DNA from: Pedobacter psychrotolerans
GTDB taxonomy: Bacteria; Bacteroidota; Bacteroidia; Sphingobacteriales; Sphingobacteriaceae
Reading direction: 5' to 3'
Length of the DNA stretch: 57,489 nt
Assembly: GCF_004340665.1 (NCBI RefSeq)
Contig: NZ_SLWO01000002.1
Coordinates: 1-57,489, forward strand
The translations under genes and the position numbers were made by a program. The notes beneath the pieces are model-generated. The model did not search any database. It worked only from the letters and a program-made list of their open reading frames with translations, and was not told the DNA's origin. Positions within the stretch are counted from its first letter, which is position 1, and each line of letters opens with the position of its first letter. Below, one piece after another: positions 8,605-18,134 of this stretch.

Positions 8605-9837
8605 ATGATCAAAAGCTTGTTGGCAACGCTTATATTCTTATTTGCCTGTACTCACGTCATCGCTCAAAATACTTTTACGATTAGTGGTATTGTTAGAGAT
8701 CATAAAGATGGTTTACCAGGTGCTAGTATTTATTTAAGTGGCTATAAAATTGCAACTGTTGCAGATAATAACGGGAGGTTTAAACTTTCTAATTTAAAAC
8801 CAGGTAGTTATGATTTGTTGGTTCAGATTGTAGGCTACCTCCCCTACTCCAAAAGCGTGATTATCTCTGATCAATCTGTCCAGGTTGACCTGGTTTTAAA
8901 AGAAAATGTGGCTCAACTTGATGAAGTAACTGTTCGTGCTGATCCTAACCGTCAAAAATACATTAACCAGTTTAAAGAATTTTTCATCGGGAAAACGCCA
9001 AATGCTTTACAATGCAAAATACTGAATCCACAAGTTTTAAATGTTGATTTCGACATCACCAAGAGTACACTTACCGTATCTACAACCGAATTTCTGGTGG
9101 TAGAAAATAAGGCATTAGGCTATCGTTTAAAGTATATGCTGGATCATTTTGAATATAATTCTAGGACGCATATTATTTATTATTCAGGTCATCCTTTTTT
9201 TGAAGAACTGAAAGCTTCTGCAGCTAAAAAGAAAAAATACATCGCCGCCAGAGAAATTGCCTATTATGGATCATCGCAACATTTCTTTAGATCGCTCTAT
9301 GCAAATAAAACTAAGGAAGAAGGTTTTATCATCAATAAAATGATTAAAATACCCAACCCGAATCGTTATCCTGAATACGTAATTAATACCAATCTTGAAA
9401 AGATAAAAATACTTGCCGAAAAAACGGGTATTAGAAAAAATGCCGGCAAAATAGATACCGCCTTATTATCCTTTTGGACTAAGCAGAGGGAAATGCCGAG
9501 AACTATCGATAAATTTTCGAGAGCCGAAGTGCTAACAGATACTTTGGTGCATCCTTTTAATGAAAACCTGAAATACATCAGCTATACTGATGCACTGCTC
9601 ATTCAATACACCAAAGAAAAAGAATCATTAGCCTATTCCAAAACAGGCTTCTGGATTTTTAGACCGCTTGATGTTCCTGAAAATGAGATTTCTGTAGCTA
9701 ACTTAATGGGCGAAGGCGTACGTTTTTATGAGAATGGCGGCATTTACGATTCAAGATCTTTGCTTTTTGAAGGTTACTGGGCCTATGAAAAGGTGGCAGA
9801 CATGGTGCCGATGGACTATATTCCGCTGCAAAAGTAG
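8605..9837 (+). CDS. Secreted CarboxypepD_reg-like domain protein
   Basis: The 410-aa product starts with a Sec signal (MIKSLLATLIFLFACTHVIAQN). Residues about 22-105 form the CarboxypepD_reg-like beta-sandwich (ISGIVRDHKDGLPGASIYL, LKPGSYDLLVQIVGY) usually seen at the N-terminus of SusC-type receptors. No TonB-dependent barrel follows: the remaining 300 residues are a soluble domain with LQCKILNPQVLNVDFD, of a kind often annotated as hypothetical. The ATG at 8605 was preferred to a TTG at 8581, because it gives a normal signal peptide. The location is probably periplasm or outer membrane; the function is unknown. Confidence 0.75.
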   Translation: MIKSLLATLIFLFACTHVIAQNTFTISGIVRDHKDGLPGASIYLSGYKIATVADNNGRFKLSNLKPGSYDLLVQIVGYLPYSKSVIISDQSVQVDLVLKENVAQLDEVTVRADPNRQKYINQFKEFFIGKTPNALQCKILNPQVLNVDFDITKSTLTVSTTEFLVVENKALGYRLKYMLDHFEYNSRTHIIYYSGHPFFEELKASAAKKKKYIAAREIAYYGSSQHFFRSLYANKTKEEGFIINKMIKIPNPNRYPEYVINTNLEKIKILAEKTGIRKNAGKIDTALLSFWTKQREMPRTIDKFSRAEVLTDTLVHPFNENLKYISYTDALLIQYTKEKESLAYSKTGFWIFRPLDVPENEISVANLMGEGVRFYENGGIYDSRSLLFEGYWAYEKVADMVPMDYIPLQK

Positions 9838-9905
9838 CCTCTTTAATAACTAACATTTTCTCCACAACAGGATTAAATTACTAATATTTTTAGTAATTTT
9901 AGACT

Positions 9906-10973
9906 ATGTCTGATGAGGAAGAAAAACAATATTTTAAAGGTAGAGGTGCTCAGCTTAATCCACATAACAAATTTTTAAAGGATGTTTATGTGAAAGAGCA
10001 TGAGGAAGGAATTGACGATTGGGAAGAAACTGATCGTAAAACTTCATTCATTTTTGAAAATTCAAAAACCATCGTTAATAAGGTAGATAGTCCGGATGTT
10101 GGAATGGCCTATTCTCTAAATCCCTATCAAGGCTGTGAACATGGCTGTACTTATTGTTATGCCCGTAATTCTCATCAATATTGGGGCTACAGTGCGGGAT
10201 TAGAATTTGAAAGGAAGATCATTGTAAAAAAGGATGCTCCTGCCCTATTTAAAAAATTTCTCGAAAAGAAAGGATGGGATGCGTCTACCATTTCATTATC
10301 TGGCAATACAGATTGTTATCAACCCGCAGAACGAAAGTTTAAACTGACCAGGCAGCTGCTTGAAATTGCTTTGGAATATAAGCAGCCCATTGGCATGATT
10401 ACTAAAAATTCATTAATTTTAAGAGATCAGGATCTCTTGCAGGAAATGGCCAGACATAATCTATGTATGGTGTATGTGTCTATTAACAGTTTGAATGAGG
10501 ATTTGCGCCAGGTGATGGAACCGAGAACCACTACAGCAAAACAGCGTTTTAAAGTAGTAGAACAATTAAGCAAAGTGGGAATACCTGTTGGTGTAATGGT
10601 GGCCCCACTTATTCCCGGATTAAGTGATCATGAAATTCCGAAAATATTAAAATCTGTAGCAGATGCTGGCGCAATCAAAGCCGGTTATACTATTGTAAGA
10701 CTAAATGGATCTATTGCGCAGATATTTGAAGATTGGCTACATAAAAATTTTCCTGATCGTTTTGAGAAAGTCTGGCACATGATCCAGAGTTGCCACGGCG
10801 GTAACGTAAACGATAGCAGATTTGGTGATCGGATGCGTGGAGATGGGAATATTGCAAAAATGATAAAAGACAATTTTAAGCTACATTGCAGACTAAACGG
10901 CCTCAATACAAACGAAATTATTCTTGATCATTCGTTATTTAAAGTACCTAGTGATCAAATGTCTTTGTTTTAA
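9906..10973 (+). CDS. PA0069-family radical SAM protein
   Basis: The 355-aa enzyme has the radical SAM iron-sulphur cluster motif CEHGCTYCY (CxxxCxxC) within NPYQGCEHGCTYCYAR, near residue 74. The N-terminal RGAQLNPHNKF and the later VMVAPLIPGLSD segments match the PA0069/SplB-like subgroup sometimes annotated as spore-photoproduct-lyase-related. The reaction of this subgroup is not established. A TAATTTTA box at 9894-9901, one mismatch from consensus, lies 4 nt before the ATG. The next gene on the same strand has its own promoter. Confidence 0.88.
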   Translation: MSDEEEKQYFKGRGAQLNPHNKFLKDVYVKEHEEGIDDWEETDRKTSFIFENSKTIVNKVDSPDVGMAYSLNPYQGCEHGCTYCYARNSHQYWGYSAGLEFERKIIVKKDAPALFKKFLEKKGWDASTISLSGNTDCYQPAERKFKLTRQLLEIALEYKQPIGMITKNSLILRDQDLLQEMARHNLCMVYVSINSLNEDLRQVMEPRTTTAKQRFKVVEQLSKVGIPVGVMVAPLIPGLSDHEIPKILKSVADAGAIKAGYTIVRLNGSIAQIFEDWLHKNFPDRFEKVWHMIQSCHGGNVNDSRFGDRMRGDGNIAKMIKDNFKLHCRLNGLNTNEIILDHSLFKVPSDQMSLF

Positions 10974-11000
10974 TTTTTCTGCTATTTAATGATATAAATT

Positions 11001-11008
11001 TAATTTTG
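11001..11008 (+). promoter_or_regulatory. -7 box abutting the ATP-grasp gene
   Basis: TAATTTTG matches TAnnTTTG exactly and ends 3 nt before the ATG at 11012. I see no good TTTG at the expected upstream distance. The in-frame TTG at 11006 is part of this box, so it is not the start codon. Confidence 0.55.
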
Positions 11009-11011
11009 AAA

Positions 11012-11884
11012 ATGAATATTTCATTAGTAACTTATCATGATCAAGGCGCTTATGATAGCCAAACCGTTGAGACAGAAGACGAGCGTCTTTTAGTTTTTCT
11101 TCAAGCTAAAGGTTTAAATATTGAGCTGGTGATTTGGAATGATCCCCTGATAAATTGGGAAAATTACCAATTGGCTATACTCAAATCTCCTTGGGATTAT
11201 TTTGATTTAATTGATGATTTTCATACCTGGCTTGATCAACTGGAAAAAAAAGGGGTAAAACTGCTTAATCCAATTGATATTGTTAGATGGAATACAGACA
11301 AACAATACTTAAAAGAAATAGAAAATGCGGGGCTACCCATTACACCATGTGTATTTGTAAATAAAGAAGTAAAAATAAATCTAGAAGATTTCTTCGGCAT
11401 TTTAAACACAGATAGACTAATTGTAAAACCTTGCGTAAGTGGCGGAGCTAAAAATACATTTAGTGTTACAGTAGACAATGTAAAGGAGATAAATAAGGAA
11501 CTCCATCATTTAATTCAAAAGGAGAACTTTATTATTCAGCCTTTTTTAAAAGAAATTATTGAAAACGGGGAGTGGTCATTCATTTTTTTTAATGGCGTTT
11601 ATAGCCATAGCCTGATAAAAAAAGCGAAAGCAGGTGACTTTAGGGTACAGCCTGCGCACGGAGGCTCGGTTCATCCTCAGAATCCCAATCAAGAAATGAT
11701 TGATACTGCATCTAAATACGTTAAACTTTTTGCTAAAAATTGTCTTTATGCTCGAGTAGACGGAACTTTTGTAAACGATAAGTTTTTGTTGATGGAACTG
11801 GAATTGATTGAACCATTCCTATTTTTAAATACAGATCTTCAAAACTATGATAGATATTATAATGCTTTGAAAGAACTAATTTAA
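11012..11884 (+). CDS. ATP-grasp domain protein (RimK / glutathione synthase-like)
   Basis: The 290-aa product has an N-terminal pre-ATP-grasp region (SLVTYHDQGAYDSQ) and an ATP-grasp fold: LIVKPCVSGGAKNTF as the first ATP-binding strand and loop, FIIQPFLKEI for the adenine-contacting hinge, and YARVDGTFVNDKFLLMELELIEP as the metal-binding strands. Such enzymes ligate a carboxylate to an amine or thiol using ATP. The substrate cannot be read from the sequence. It resembles the stand-alone RimK-like proteins annotated as glutathione synthetase-like in Bacteroidota. The start is fixed by the promoter box at 11001-11008. Confidence 0.8.
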   Translation: MNISLVTYHDQGAYDSQTVETEDERLLVFLQAKGLNIELVIWNDPLINWENYQLAILKSPWDYFDLIDDFHTWLDQLEKKGVKLLNPIDIVRWNTDKQYLKEIENAGLPITPCVFVNKEVKINLEDFFGILNTDRLIVKPCVSGGAKNTFSVTVDNVKEINKELHHLIQKENFIIQPFLKEIIENGEWSFIFFNGVYSHSLIKKAKAGDFRVQPAHGGSVHPQNPNQEMIDTASKYVKLFAKNCLYARVDGTFVNDKFLLMELELIEPFLFLNTDLQNYDRYYNALKELI

Positions 11885-11958
11885 TTAAGTTGCTATAAGA
11901 ATACAGTTAACACAGCCAGAAGATTCCATGGCTATACCTAACTTCATTAATTATCGTG

Positions 11959-12564
11959 TTATTTACTTAACTGAGTTTTAGTATCCTTTTCTAAAATCTC
12001 GCAATAGAAATCCCAGTCGATTTTTGGTTGTTTCCATTTTGCCAAGCTTAATTCAATTGATGCCGTATTTTGATCATCTTTTGAAAATTTATTGATATTG
12101 TTAATGGTATTTTTTATATTTTTCAATACGGAGAAAAACTGACGATCGTTATTAAACGCTAAAGAGGTATTCTTTTCACCACTTAAATACTCTTGATTAG
12201 AACGCTCACAGTAAGCAAATTGCATCTTATCTAATATCATCAAACGCTCATTAATCGTATTTAGCGCTGCTTTTGATAAAACTATCTCTTGTATGGCTAC
12301 GATGGTTTTATCTTTAACAATAAAATTTAAACCTTCTACATTGATCGTATGTGAACCTGTTTGATTGAAGATATATCTTGATTGAGGTAAAATCGCAGTT
12401 TTAATTGTGCGAGATTTAATCAGCGATTTATTAAAATTTGTCCGTGCATCGGCAAGTTTCTGAATAGAAACATAGCTGTTGGCAGCTAAAAGATTACTTT
12501 GTGCTCTTAAATTTATTGATTTAGTTAATAAAAATATGAACAAAAGAGCATATGTGGTTCTCAT
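11959..12564 (-). CDS. Secreted protein of unknown function
   Basis: The 201-aa product begins with a Sec signal peptide (MRTTYALLFIFLLTKSINLRAQ) and has no other membrane segment, so it should be periplasmic or exported. I recognise no domain; the mature part is mixed alpha/beta with two separated cysteines (about residues 139 and 190). It is a single gene, convergent with the ATP-grasp gene, with its own promoter box 4 nt before the ATG. Confidence 0.7.
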   Translation of the reverse strand: MRTTYALLFIFLLTKSINLRAQSNLLAANSYVSIQKLADARTNFNKSLIKSRTIKTAILPQSRYIFNQTGSHTINVEGLNFIVKDKTIVAIQEIVLSKAALNTINERLMILDKMQFAYCERSNQEYLSGEKNTSLAFNNDRQFFSVLKNIKNTINNINKFSKDDQNTASIELSLAKWKQPKIDWDFYCEILEKDTKTQLSK

Positions 12565-12568
12565 GCCG

Positions 12569-12576
12569 CAAATATA
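12569..12576 (-). promoter_or_regulatory. -7 box abutting the 11959-12564 gene
   Basis: The minus strand reads TATATTTG, an exact consensus match, ending 4 nt before the ATG at 12564. A TTTG at the expected upstream distance is not obvious, so the promoter may depend on an activator or be weak. Confidence 0.5.
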
Positions 12577-12897
12577 AAATTAAAAACAAATAAAACGCTT
12601 TATTTTGTATGGCAACTCATACACATTGTTTATGTTTTTAATTAATTCATGTTGATATAGATCAATAAATGCCTTACATCACCATTTATTATTTTTAATA
12701 TGAAATCGAATATAAAAATTGAATGACACTATAAACCTACAGCATTATCCTTTCTATTTAAACAAATTATTGGTTGTGATAAGAGATTAATGAAATCAAA
12801 TAGAAATTATTCTTGTGCATTGGGGTTGAATATTCAACTAAATATTTAATGGGGATCGTTTTCTCACCAAAGCCTTAGTTATACTGCTATATGAAAC
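12577..12897. other. Intergenic, no gene seen
   Basis: AT-rich spacer between the promoter of the unknown secreted protein and the clpC terminator. Only very short reading frames occur (for example one of 19 codons near 12790); none has supporting signals. Confidence 0.6.
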
Positions 12898-12928
12898 AAA
12901 AAAACTCCTGATTTTCATCAGGAGTTTT
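12898..12928 (-). terminator. Terminator of clpC
   Basis: A 12-bp stem (12901-12912 with 12917-12928) with a four-base loop. Read leftward it is followed by seven T, placing it 4 bp past the clpC stop codon. Confidence 0.9.
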
Positions 12929-12932
12929 AAAA

Positions 12933-15485
12933 TTATTTACTTGAAGAATCTTCTTCTTTTTTAGGCTCTTCTTTTTTCTTTTCGCCTTTTTTATGATTAA
13001 TCGAAATTAATTCTGTGGTTTTATCATAATCAATTTCTAATATATCACCTTCAGTTAATTCACCTTTAAGAATTTCTTCTGCAATTGGATCTTCAAGGTA
13101 TTTCTGAATCGCACGTTTTAGAGGACGGGCACCAAAATTACTATCAAAACCTTTCTCTGCGATATAATCCTTTGCATTTTCTGTTAATGCAATTTCATAA
13201 CCTAAGGTATGAACTCTGCCGAATAAAGCTTTTAGTTCAATATCGATAATTCTGAAGATTTCGTCTTTACCTAAACTGTTAAACACTACTACATCATCAA
13301 CACGGTTTAAAAATTCTGGAGCGAAAGCACGTTTTAGGGCACTTTCAATTACACCACGACTGTGAGATTCTGCCTGATTTGTTTTAGCTGATGTTGAGAA
13401 ACCAACACCTTGGCCAAAGTCTTTTAACTGACGGGCACCAATATTTGAGGTCATGATGATGATTGTATTTCTAAAATCAACTTTACGACCTAAACTATCT
13501 GTTAACTGACCTTCATCTAAAACTTGTAATAAGATGTTAAATACATCCGGATGCGCTTTTTCAATCTCATCTAACAAGATTACTGCATATGGCTTTCTTC
13601 TAACTTTCTCCGTTAATTGTCCACCCTCTTCATAACCTACATATCCCGGAGGCGCTCCAACTAAACGTGAAACAGCAAATTTCTCCATGTATTCACTCAT
13701 GTCAATTTGAATTAGTGAATCATCACTATCAAACATAAAACGAGCCAGTTCTTTTGCTAATTCTGTTTTACCAACTCCAGTTGGGCCTAAGAAAATAAAG
13801 GAACCGATTGGTTTTTTAGGATCTTTCAATCCAGCTCTTGTACGTTGAATGGCTTTAGTCAGTTTCTTAATGGCATCATCCTGACCAATAATTTTCTCTG
13901 CAACCTTATCGTACATATTCAATAGCTTAACACTATCTGTTTGTCCGACACGCTGAACAGGGATCCCAGTCATCATTGCCACTACTTCCGCCACATTATC
14001 TTCTGAAACTTCATAACGTTTGGTTTTAGTTTCAGCTTCCCATTCTGCTTTGGCCTTATCTAATTCTTCAATTAAATTTTTCTCTGTATCTCGAAGTTTT
14101 GCAGCTTCTTCATACTTCTGGCTTCGAACAACTTTGTTTTTCTCTAACTTGATATCTTCAATTTTGGCTTCAATATCAATAATGTTCTGAGGTACATGAA
14201 TATTGGTTAAATGCACTCTTGAACCCGCTTCATCTAAAGCATCGATTGCTTTATCCGGAAGGAAACGATCTGAAATATACCTTGAAGTTAAAGTAACACA
14301 AGCTAAAATTGCTTCGTCTGTATAAGTAACACCGTGGTGTTCTTCATATTTGTCTTTAATTCTGGTTAAAATTTCAACAGTTTCATCAGGAGTAGCTGGC
14401 TCAACCATTACTTTCTGGAAACGACGATCTAAAGCACCATCTTTCTCAATGTACTGACGATATTCATCTAAGGTGGTAGCACCAATACATTGAATTTCGC
14501 CTCTTGCTAAGGCCGGTTTAAACATATTTGAAGCATCAAGTGAACCTGATGCACCGCCAGCGCCTACAATCGTGTGGATCTCATCAATAAAAAGGATGAC
14601 ATCTGTAGATTTCTCCAGCTCATTCATTACCGCTTTCATTCGCTCTTCAAACTGTCCACGATATTTTGTGCCAGCCACTAAAGATGCCAGATCAAGTGTA
14701 ACTACCCGTTTGCCAAAAAGCACACGCGAAACTTTGCGTTGAACAATCCGTAAAGCTAAACCTTCTGCAATAGCTGATTTACCTACACCTGGCTCTCCAA
14801 TTAAAATTGGATTGTTCTTTTTTCTACGGGATAAAATTTGAGATACCCTTTCGATTTCCTTTTCACGTCCTACGATTGGATCTAAACGACCTTCTTCTGC
14901 AGCTTTGGTCAAATCACGACCGAAGTTATCCAGAACGGGTGTTTTAGATTTAATGTCGGAAACTTTTTTAGGTGTACTAAAGCTTTCTTCTTCACGATAA
15001 TCATCATCTCCTCCAGTGGATGCACTGTTTGAGATATCATCTCTAAAACCATTTTTATTCACTTCAACCTCCTGTTTAAAAACATCATAGGTAACACCAT
15101 ATTGTAATAAGATTTGTGAGGCAATATTATCATCATCTCTTAAAACCGACAATAACAAATGCTCGGTACCAATTAAATCGCTTTTAAATATTTTAGCTTC
15201 TAAGTAAGTAATTTTTAAAACTTTTTCTGCCTGTTTTGTTAAAGGAATGTTACCTAAATTTACGGTAACACTCGAAGTACCGCGAACAGCATCTTCAATT
15301 GAGCGGCGCAATTTACCTGTATCAACTCCTAATGACCTTAAAATTTTAATAGCCATACCATCGCCTTCGCGGATGAGGCCTAATAATAAATGCTCGGTTC
15401 CAATGTAATCGTGCCCTAAACGGAGCGCTTCCTCCCTACTAAAAGAGATTACATCTTTAACCTGTGGTGAAAATTTTGCTTCCAT
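12933..15485 (-). CDS. clpC: ATP-dependent Clp protease ATP-binding subunit ClpC
   Basis: The 850-aa AAA+ unfoldase has the full ClpC plan: an N-domain with two Clp repeats (residues 1-145), first AAA module with Walker A GEPGVGKS at 230-237, a UVR-type middle region ([15 protein letters not shown]), a second AAA module with GPTGVGKT, and a C-terminal D2-small domain ([16 protein letters not shown]). It should feed substrates to ClpP, which is not in this window. The C-terminus ends in a lysine/glutamate-rich tail. It is a single gene with its own terminator; GAAAGG 5 nt before the ATG can serve as ribosome binding site. Confidence 0.96.
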   Translation of the reverse strand: MEAKFSPQVKDVISFSREEALRLGHDYIGTEHLLLGLIREGDGMAIKILRSLGVDTGKLRRSIEDAVRGTSSVTVNLGNIPLTKQAEKVLKITYLEAKIFKSDLIGTEHLLLSVLRDDDNIASQILLQYGVTYDVFKQEVEVNKNGFRDDISNSASTGGDDDYREEESFSTPKKVSDIKSKTPVLDNFGRDLTKAAEEGRLDPIVGREKEIERVSQILSRRKKNNPILIGEPGVGKSAIAEGLALRIVQRKVSRVLFGKRVVTLDLASLVAGTKYRGQFEERMKAVMNELEKSTDVILFIDEIHTIVGAGGASGSLDASNMFKPALARGEIQCIGATTLDEYRQYIEKDGALDRRFQKVMVEPATPDETVEILTRIKDKYEEHHGVTYTDEAILACVTLTSRYISDRFLPDKAIDALDEAGSRVHLTNIHVPQNIIDIEAKIEDIKLEKNKVVRSQKYEEAAKLRDTEKNLIEELDKAKAEWEAETKTKRYEVSEDNVAEVVAMMTGIPVQRVGQTDSVKLLNMYDKVAEKIIGQDDAIKKLTKAIQRTRAGLKDPKKPIGSFIFLGPTGVGKTELAKELARFMFDSDDSLIQIDMSEYMEKFAVSRLVGAPPGYVGYEEGGQLTEKVRRKPYAVILLDEIEKAHPDVFNILLQVLDEGQLTDSLGRKVDFRNTIIIMTSNIGARQLKDFGQGVGFSTSAKTNQAESHSRGVIESALKRAFAPEFLNRVDDVVVFNSLGKDEIFRIIDIELKALFGRVHTLGYEIALTENAKDYIAEKGFDSNFGARPLKRAIQKYLEDPIAEEILKGELTEGDILEIDYDKTTELISINHKKGEKKKEEPKKEEDSSSK

Positions 15486-16118
15486 AATACCTTTCTTAAC
15501 AGCTACGTCCCTAAACTATAAAATAAATTATAAAAAGAGATAGTGCCGTTTTCTTTATTTTATCAACAATTGCGCCATGTGGGTAGATAAACAGCGTTTT
15601 AAACTATTGCGAACCCTAAAATTTATGTAAGAATATTGTTGCCTCCAGGAGGCGTATCCTGATATGTATCTACGTAATATATGTTTAAATGGTTTTAAAG
15701 TACTTTTAAATTAAGCACTTCTTAAACATTAAATCTTTGTCGGTTTAGTGTAAGGATTTTTCCGATAGGCGAAACTGACAAATTGTTTCTTTTAACTCAT
15801 GCAATTTACAAGTTTTGACAGAAAAACAAAGCGTTGTGACATCCTTTTATAAATAATCGTCAAAATTATTTTTGAATTTAAAAATCAGCTTAAATCTACA
15901 TGACTCTACGCAATAACCCGATTTAAAATGAATTTGTTTTAAAAAAGCAATTTCATCCCTATAAATAACATTTTCAAGCATTTACAGCATCATATGGACT
16001 TTTTCACCCTATTCATTTCTGTGCTTTCGAGCTAATTTCAATAGACCTGCCAAAATAATTTAAAACTGATTCCACGGCATTTACGTAAGTGGCTTTAAAT
16101 CAGAAAAATTAGCTTTAT
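15486..16118. other. Divergent intergenic region between clpC and a small secreted protein
   Basis: 633 bp without a convincing gene. It must hold the clpC promoter; TAGTTTAG, one mismatch from the -7 consensus, lies on the minus strand about 25 nt before the ATG. GCCTCC/GGAGGC at 15641-15653 is a short dyad. On the right, TAGCTTTA at 16110-16117 is a one-mismatch -7 box directly before the next ATG. I found no CIRCE-type heat-shock operator. Confidence 0.5.
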
Positions 16119-16439
16119 ATGTCTCCGTTTTACCAAAGGTTTTTCATTGTATTGATTCTGCTAACTGTTTTTACAGGCAGAATTTTTATAGGAGCTATGC
16201 CTTTAGCGAAAATCTCCAAAGAGATTTATAAAAATGAATCGGATGATCGTTCTGAAAAATCTGAGTCCACTGATAAACAAAATCAACTGAAAGAGCAAGA
16301 TAAACCTGCCGACCTATTGTTTACAGGCATCAATAATTTTGACTTTGGATACTTTCTTGATTCAAAAAAATGCCAATTCTCTGGTAGATTTAATCTGGCT
16401 CATTGCCATCTTCAAATTCCTGAACAACCGCCTAAGTAG
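16119..16439 (+). CDS. Small secreted or membrane-anchored protein, unknown
   Basis: The 106-aa product has one hydrophobic N-terminal segment (FFIVLILLTVFTGRIFIGA), then a short, highly charged linker rich in Lys, Glu, Asp and Ser, and a C-terminal region with two cysteines. It resembles nothing I know. A near-consensus -7 box lies directly before the ATG, and a DUF4394 lipoprotein gene starts 54 bp after its stop on the same strand, so the two may be cotranscribed. Length and composition leave some doubt, but the signal segment supports a real gene. Confidence 0.55.
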   Translation: MSPFYQRFFIVLILLTVFTGRIFIGAMPLAKISKEIYKNESDDRSEKSESTDKQNQLKEQDKPADLLFTGINNFDFGYFLDSKKCQFSGRFNLAHCHLQIPEQPPK

Positions 16440-16493
16440 CATACTTCTAGTCTTATTTCAAAAAACTTATTCATTTATTAAACATTAAAAAAC

Positions 16494-18017
16494 ATGATTA
16501 AAATTAAACATTTAATCCTTGTAGCCCTTTGCGCTATAATGACGCCTATTGTCTTTTCTGCATGCAAAAAAGACAGAAACGTTAACCAGGAAGTACTTAC
16601 TCCCGGGCCAGATGTAAACTTCTATGCATTATCTGCTGATAGTAAATTGCATTTGATTAATGCTAAAAACCCTTCTACTCTGATTTCTACAGTAAATATT
16701 TCTTGGTTACAAAACGGTGAGACGATTATGGGAATCGATTTCCGCCCGGCAACCGGACAACTTTATGGTTTAGGAAGTACCAGTCGTTTATACGTAATTG
16801 ATCAAAAAACAGGAGCGGCCAGATCAATTTCTGCTGCACCATTCTCACCTGCATTGAGCGGGACAACTGCTGGTTTTGATTTTAACCCCACTGTTGATCG
16901 CATTCGCGTAGTCACCAATTCTGGACAAAATCTGCGTTTAAACCCAGAAACTGGTACAGTTGCCGCAACCGACGGGGCAATTAATGGCGTTACCAATGCT
17001 AAAGTTTCTTCAGTAGCTTACACACAAAATAAAGCTGGTGCTACTACAACAGTGCTTTTTGATATTGATGCTGCAACAGATAAATTATATAAACAAGATC
17101 CACCAAACGATGGAAAATTAGTGGAAGTGGGCAGCCTAGGTTTTGATATTGATGAAATGGGTGGTTTTGATATCAATCCTGATGGCACTGCGGCTCTAGC
17201 AGCATTAAGTGTGGGTGGTGTTTCAGGCTTGTATACTATTGATACCAATTCCGGTAAGGCAGCGAAAGTTGGCATTTTACCACTTAACATCACCGGTTTA
17301 GCCATTCCAACTGAAGCAGTAGCTTATGCAGTATCAAACAACAATGAATTATTAATTTTCAATCCATTAGCTACAACTCCTACCATCAGCGTTAAAAACA
17401 TGAGTGGAATCCAGGCTGGTGAAAGTATTTTAGGTATTGATTTTCGTCCGCTGAACGGCCAGCTTTATGCATTAGGAAGCACGAGCCGGATTTATACAGT
17501 TAACACATCCAATGGCACAGCAGCTATGGTAGGCACGGCTCCTTTATCTACCTTATTAAGTGGAACACAATTTGGATTTGATTTCAATCCTACTGTAGAT
17601 AGAATCAGGATTGTAAGTAATACGGGGCAGAATTTAAGGTTTAACCCAATTGATGGAAGTGTTATCGCCGACGGAAATCTTAATCCTTTATCTACTGGAA
17701 TCACAGGTGCTGCTTATACCAATAATTTCTTTGGCGCAACTACTACTGTGTTGTTCGACGTTGATTCAAATAGTGATAAACTGGTTAGACAAGACAATCC
17801 TAATTTGGGCACTTTAGTAGAAATAGGTGCTTTAGGCATTAATGTAGAATCTAATAATGGTTTCGATATTGGTGGAACCAGTGGACTTGCTTATGGTTTA
17901 TTTACGGTTGGTGGCGCACAGAGAATATATAGCATTAACCTCAATACAGGTGTTGCTACTGCTGGTGCAACAATTGCCAATTCAGCAAGAGGTTTTGCAT
18001 TGGGTTTAGGGTTTTAA
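16494..18017 (+). CDS. DUF4394 lipoprotein with two tandem domains
   Basis: The 507-aa product has a lipoprotein signal (PIVFSAC, Cys23), so it is probably anchored in the outer membrane. The mature part is two copies of one ~230-residue beta-propeller-like domain: residues about 42-270 and 271-507. Each has IDFRPxxGQLYxLGSTSR, GFDFNPTVDRIR, SGQNLR or TGQNLR, and GATTTVLFD. I recognise this as DUF4394, a repeat-containing domain of unknown function; most single-domain members are about half this length. Binding or scaffolding is plausible, but no catalytic residues are evident. Confidence 0.85.
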   Translation: MIKIKHLILVALCAIMTPIVFSACKKDRNVNQEVLTPGPDVNFYALSADSKLHLINAKNPSTLISTVNISWLQNGETIMGIDFRPATGQLYGLGSTSRLYVIDQKTGAARSISAAPFSPALSGTTAGFDFNPTVDRIRVVTNSGQNLRLNPETGTVAATDGAINGVTNAKVSSVAYTQNKAGATTTVLFDIDAATDKLYKQDPPNDGKLVEVGSLGFDIDEMGGFDINPDGTAALAALSVGGVSGLYTIDTNSGKAAKVGILPLNITGLAIPTEAVAYAVSNNNELLIFNPLATTPTISVKNMSGIQAGESILGIDFRPLNGQLYALGSTSRIYTVNTSNGTAAMVGTAPLSTLLSGTQFGFDFNPTVDRIRIVSNTGQNLRFNPIDGSVIADGNLNPLSTGITGAAYTNNFFGATTTVLFDVDSNSDKLVRQDNPNLGTLVEIGALGINVESNNGFDIGGTSGLAYGLFTVGGAQRIYSINLNTGVATAGATIANSARGFALGLGF

Positions 18018-18134
18018 TCTATACTAATTTTAGAAATGGCTACGGTGTAATGACTGTAGCCATTCTATACTATTTCTGATATAGACTTAAATTTTTGTTT
18101 CAAATTCAGCATCTTTGCAGAAATAAATCTCAAT

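Noticed and set aside
15641..15653. GCCTCC-A-GGAGGC as a terminator or regulator hairpin
   Set aside because: A one-base centre cannot form an RNA loop with the full stem, no T run follows, and there is no second copy.
17018..17305. Leftward 95-codon frame within the DUF4394 gene
   Set aside because: It is antisense to conserved repeated motifs, and a similar shadow occurs in the second repeat; it follows from the codon pattern of the duplication.
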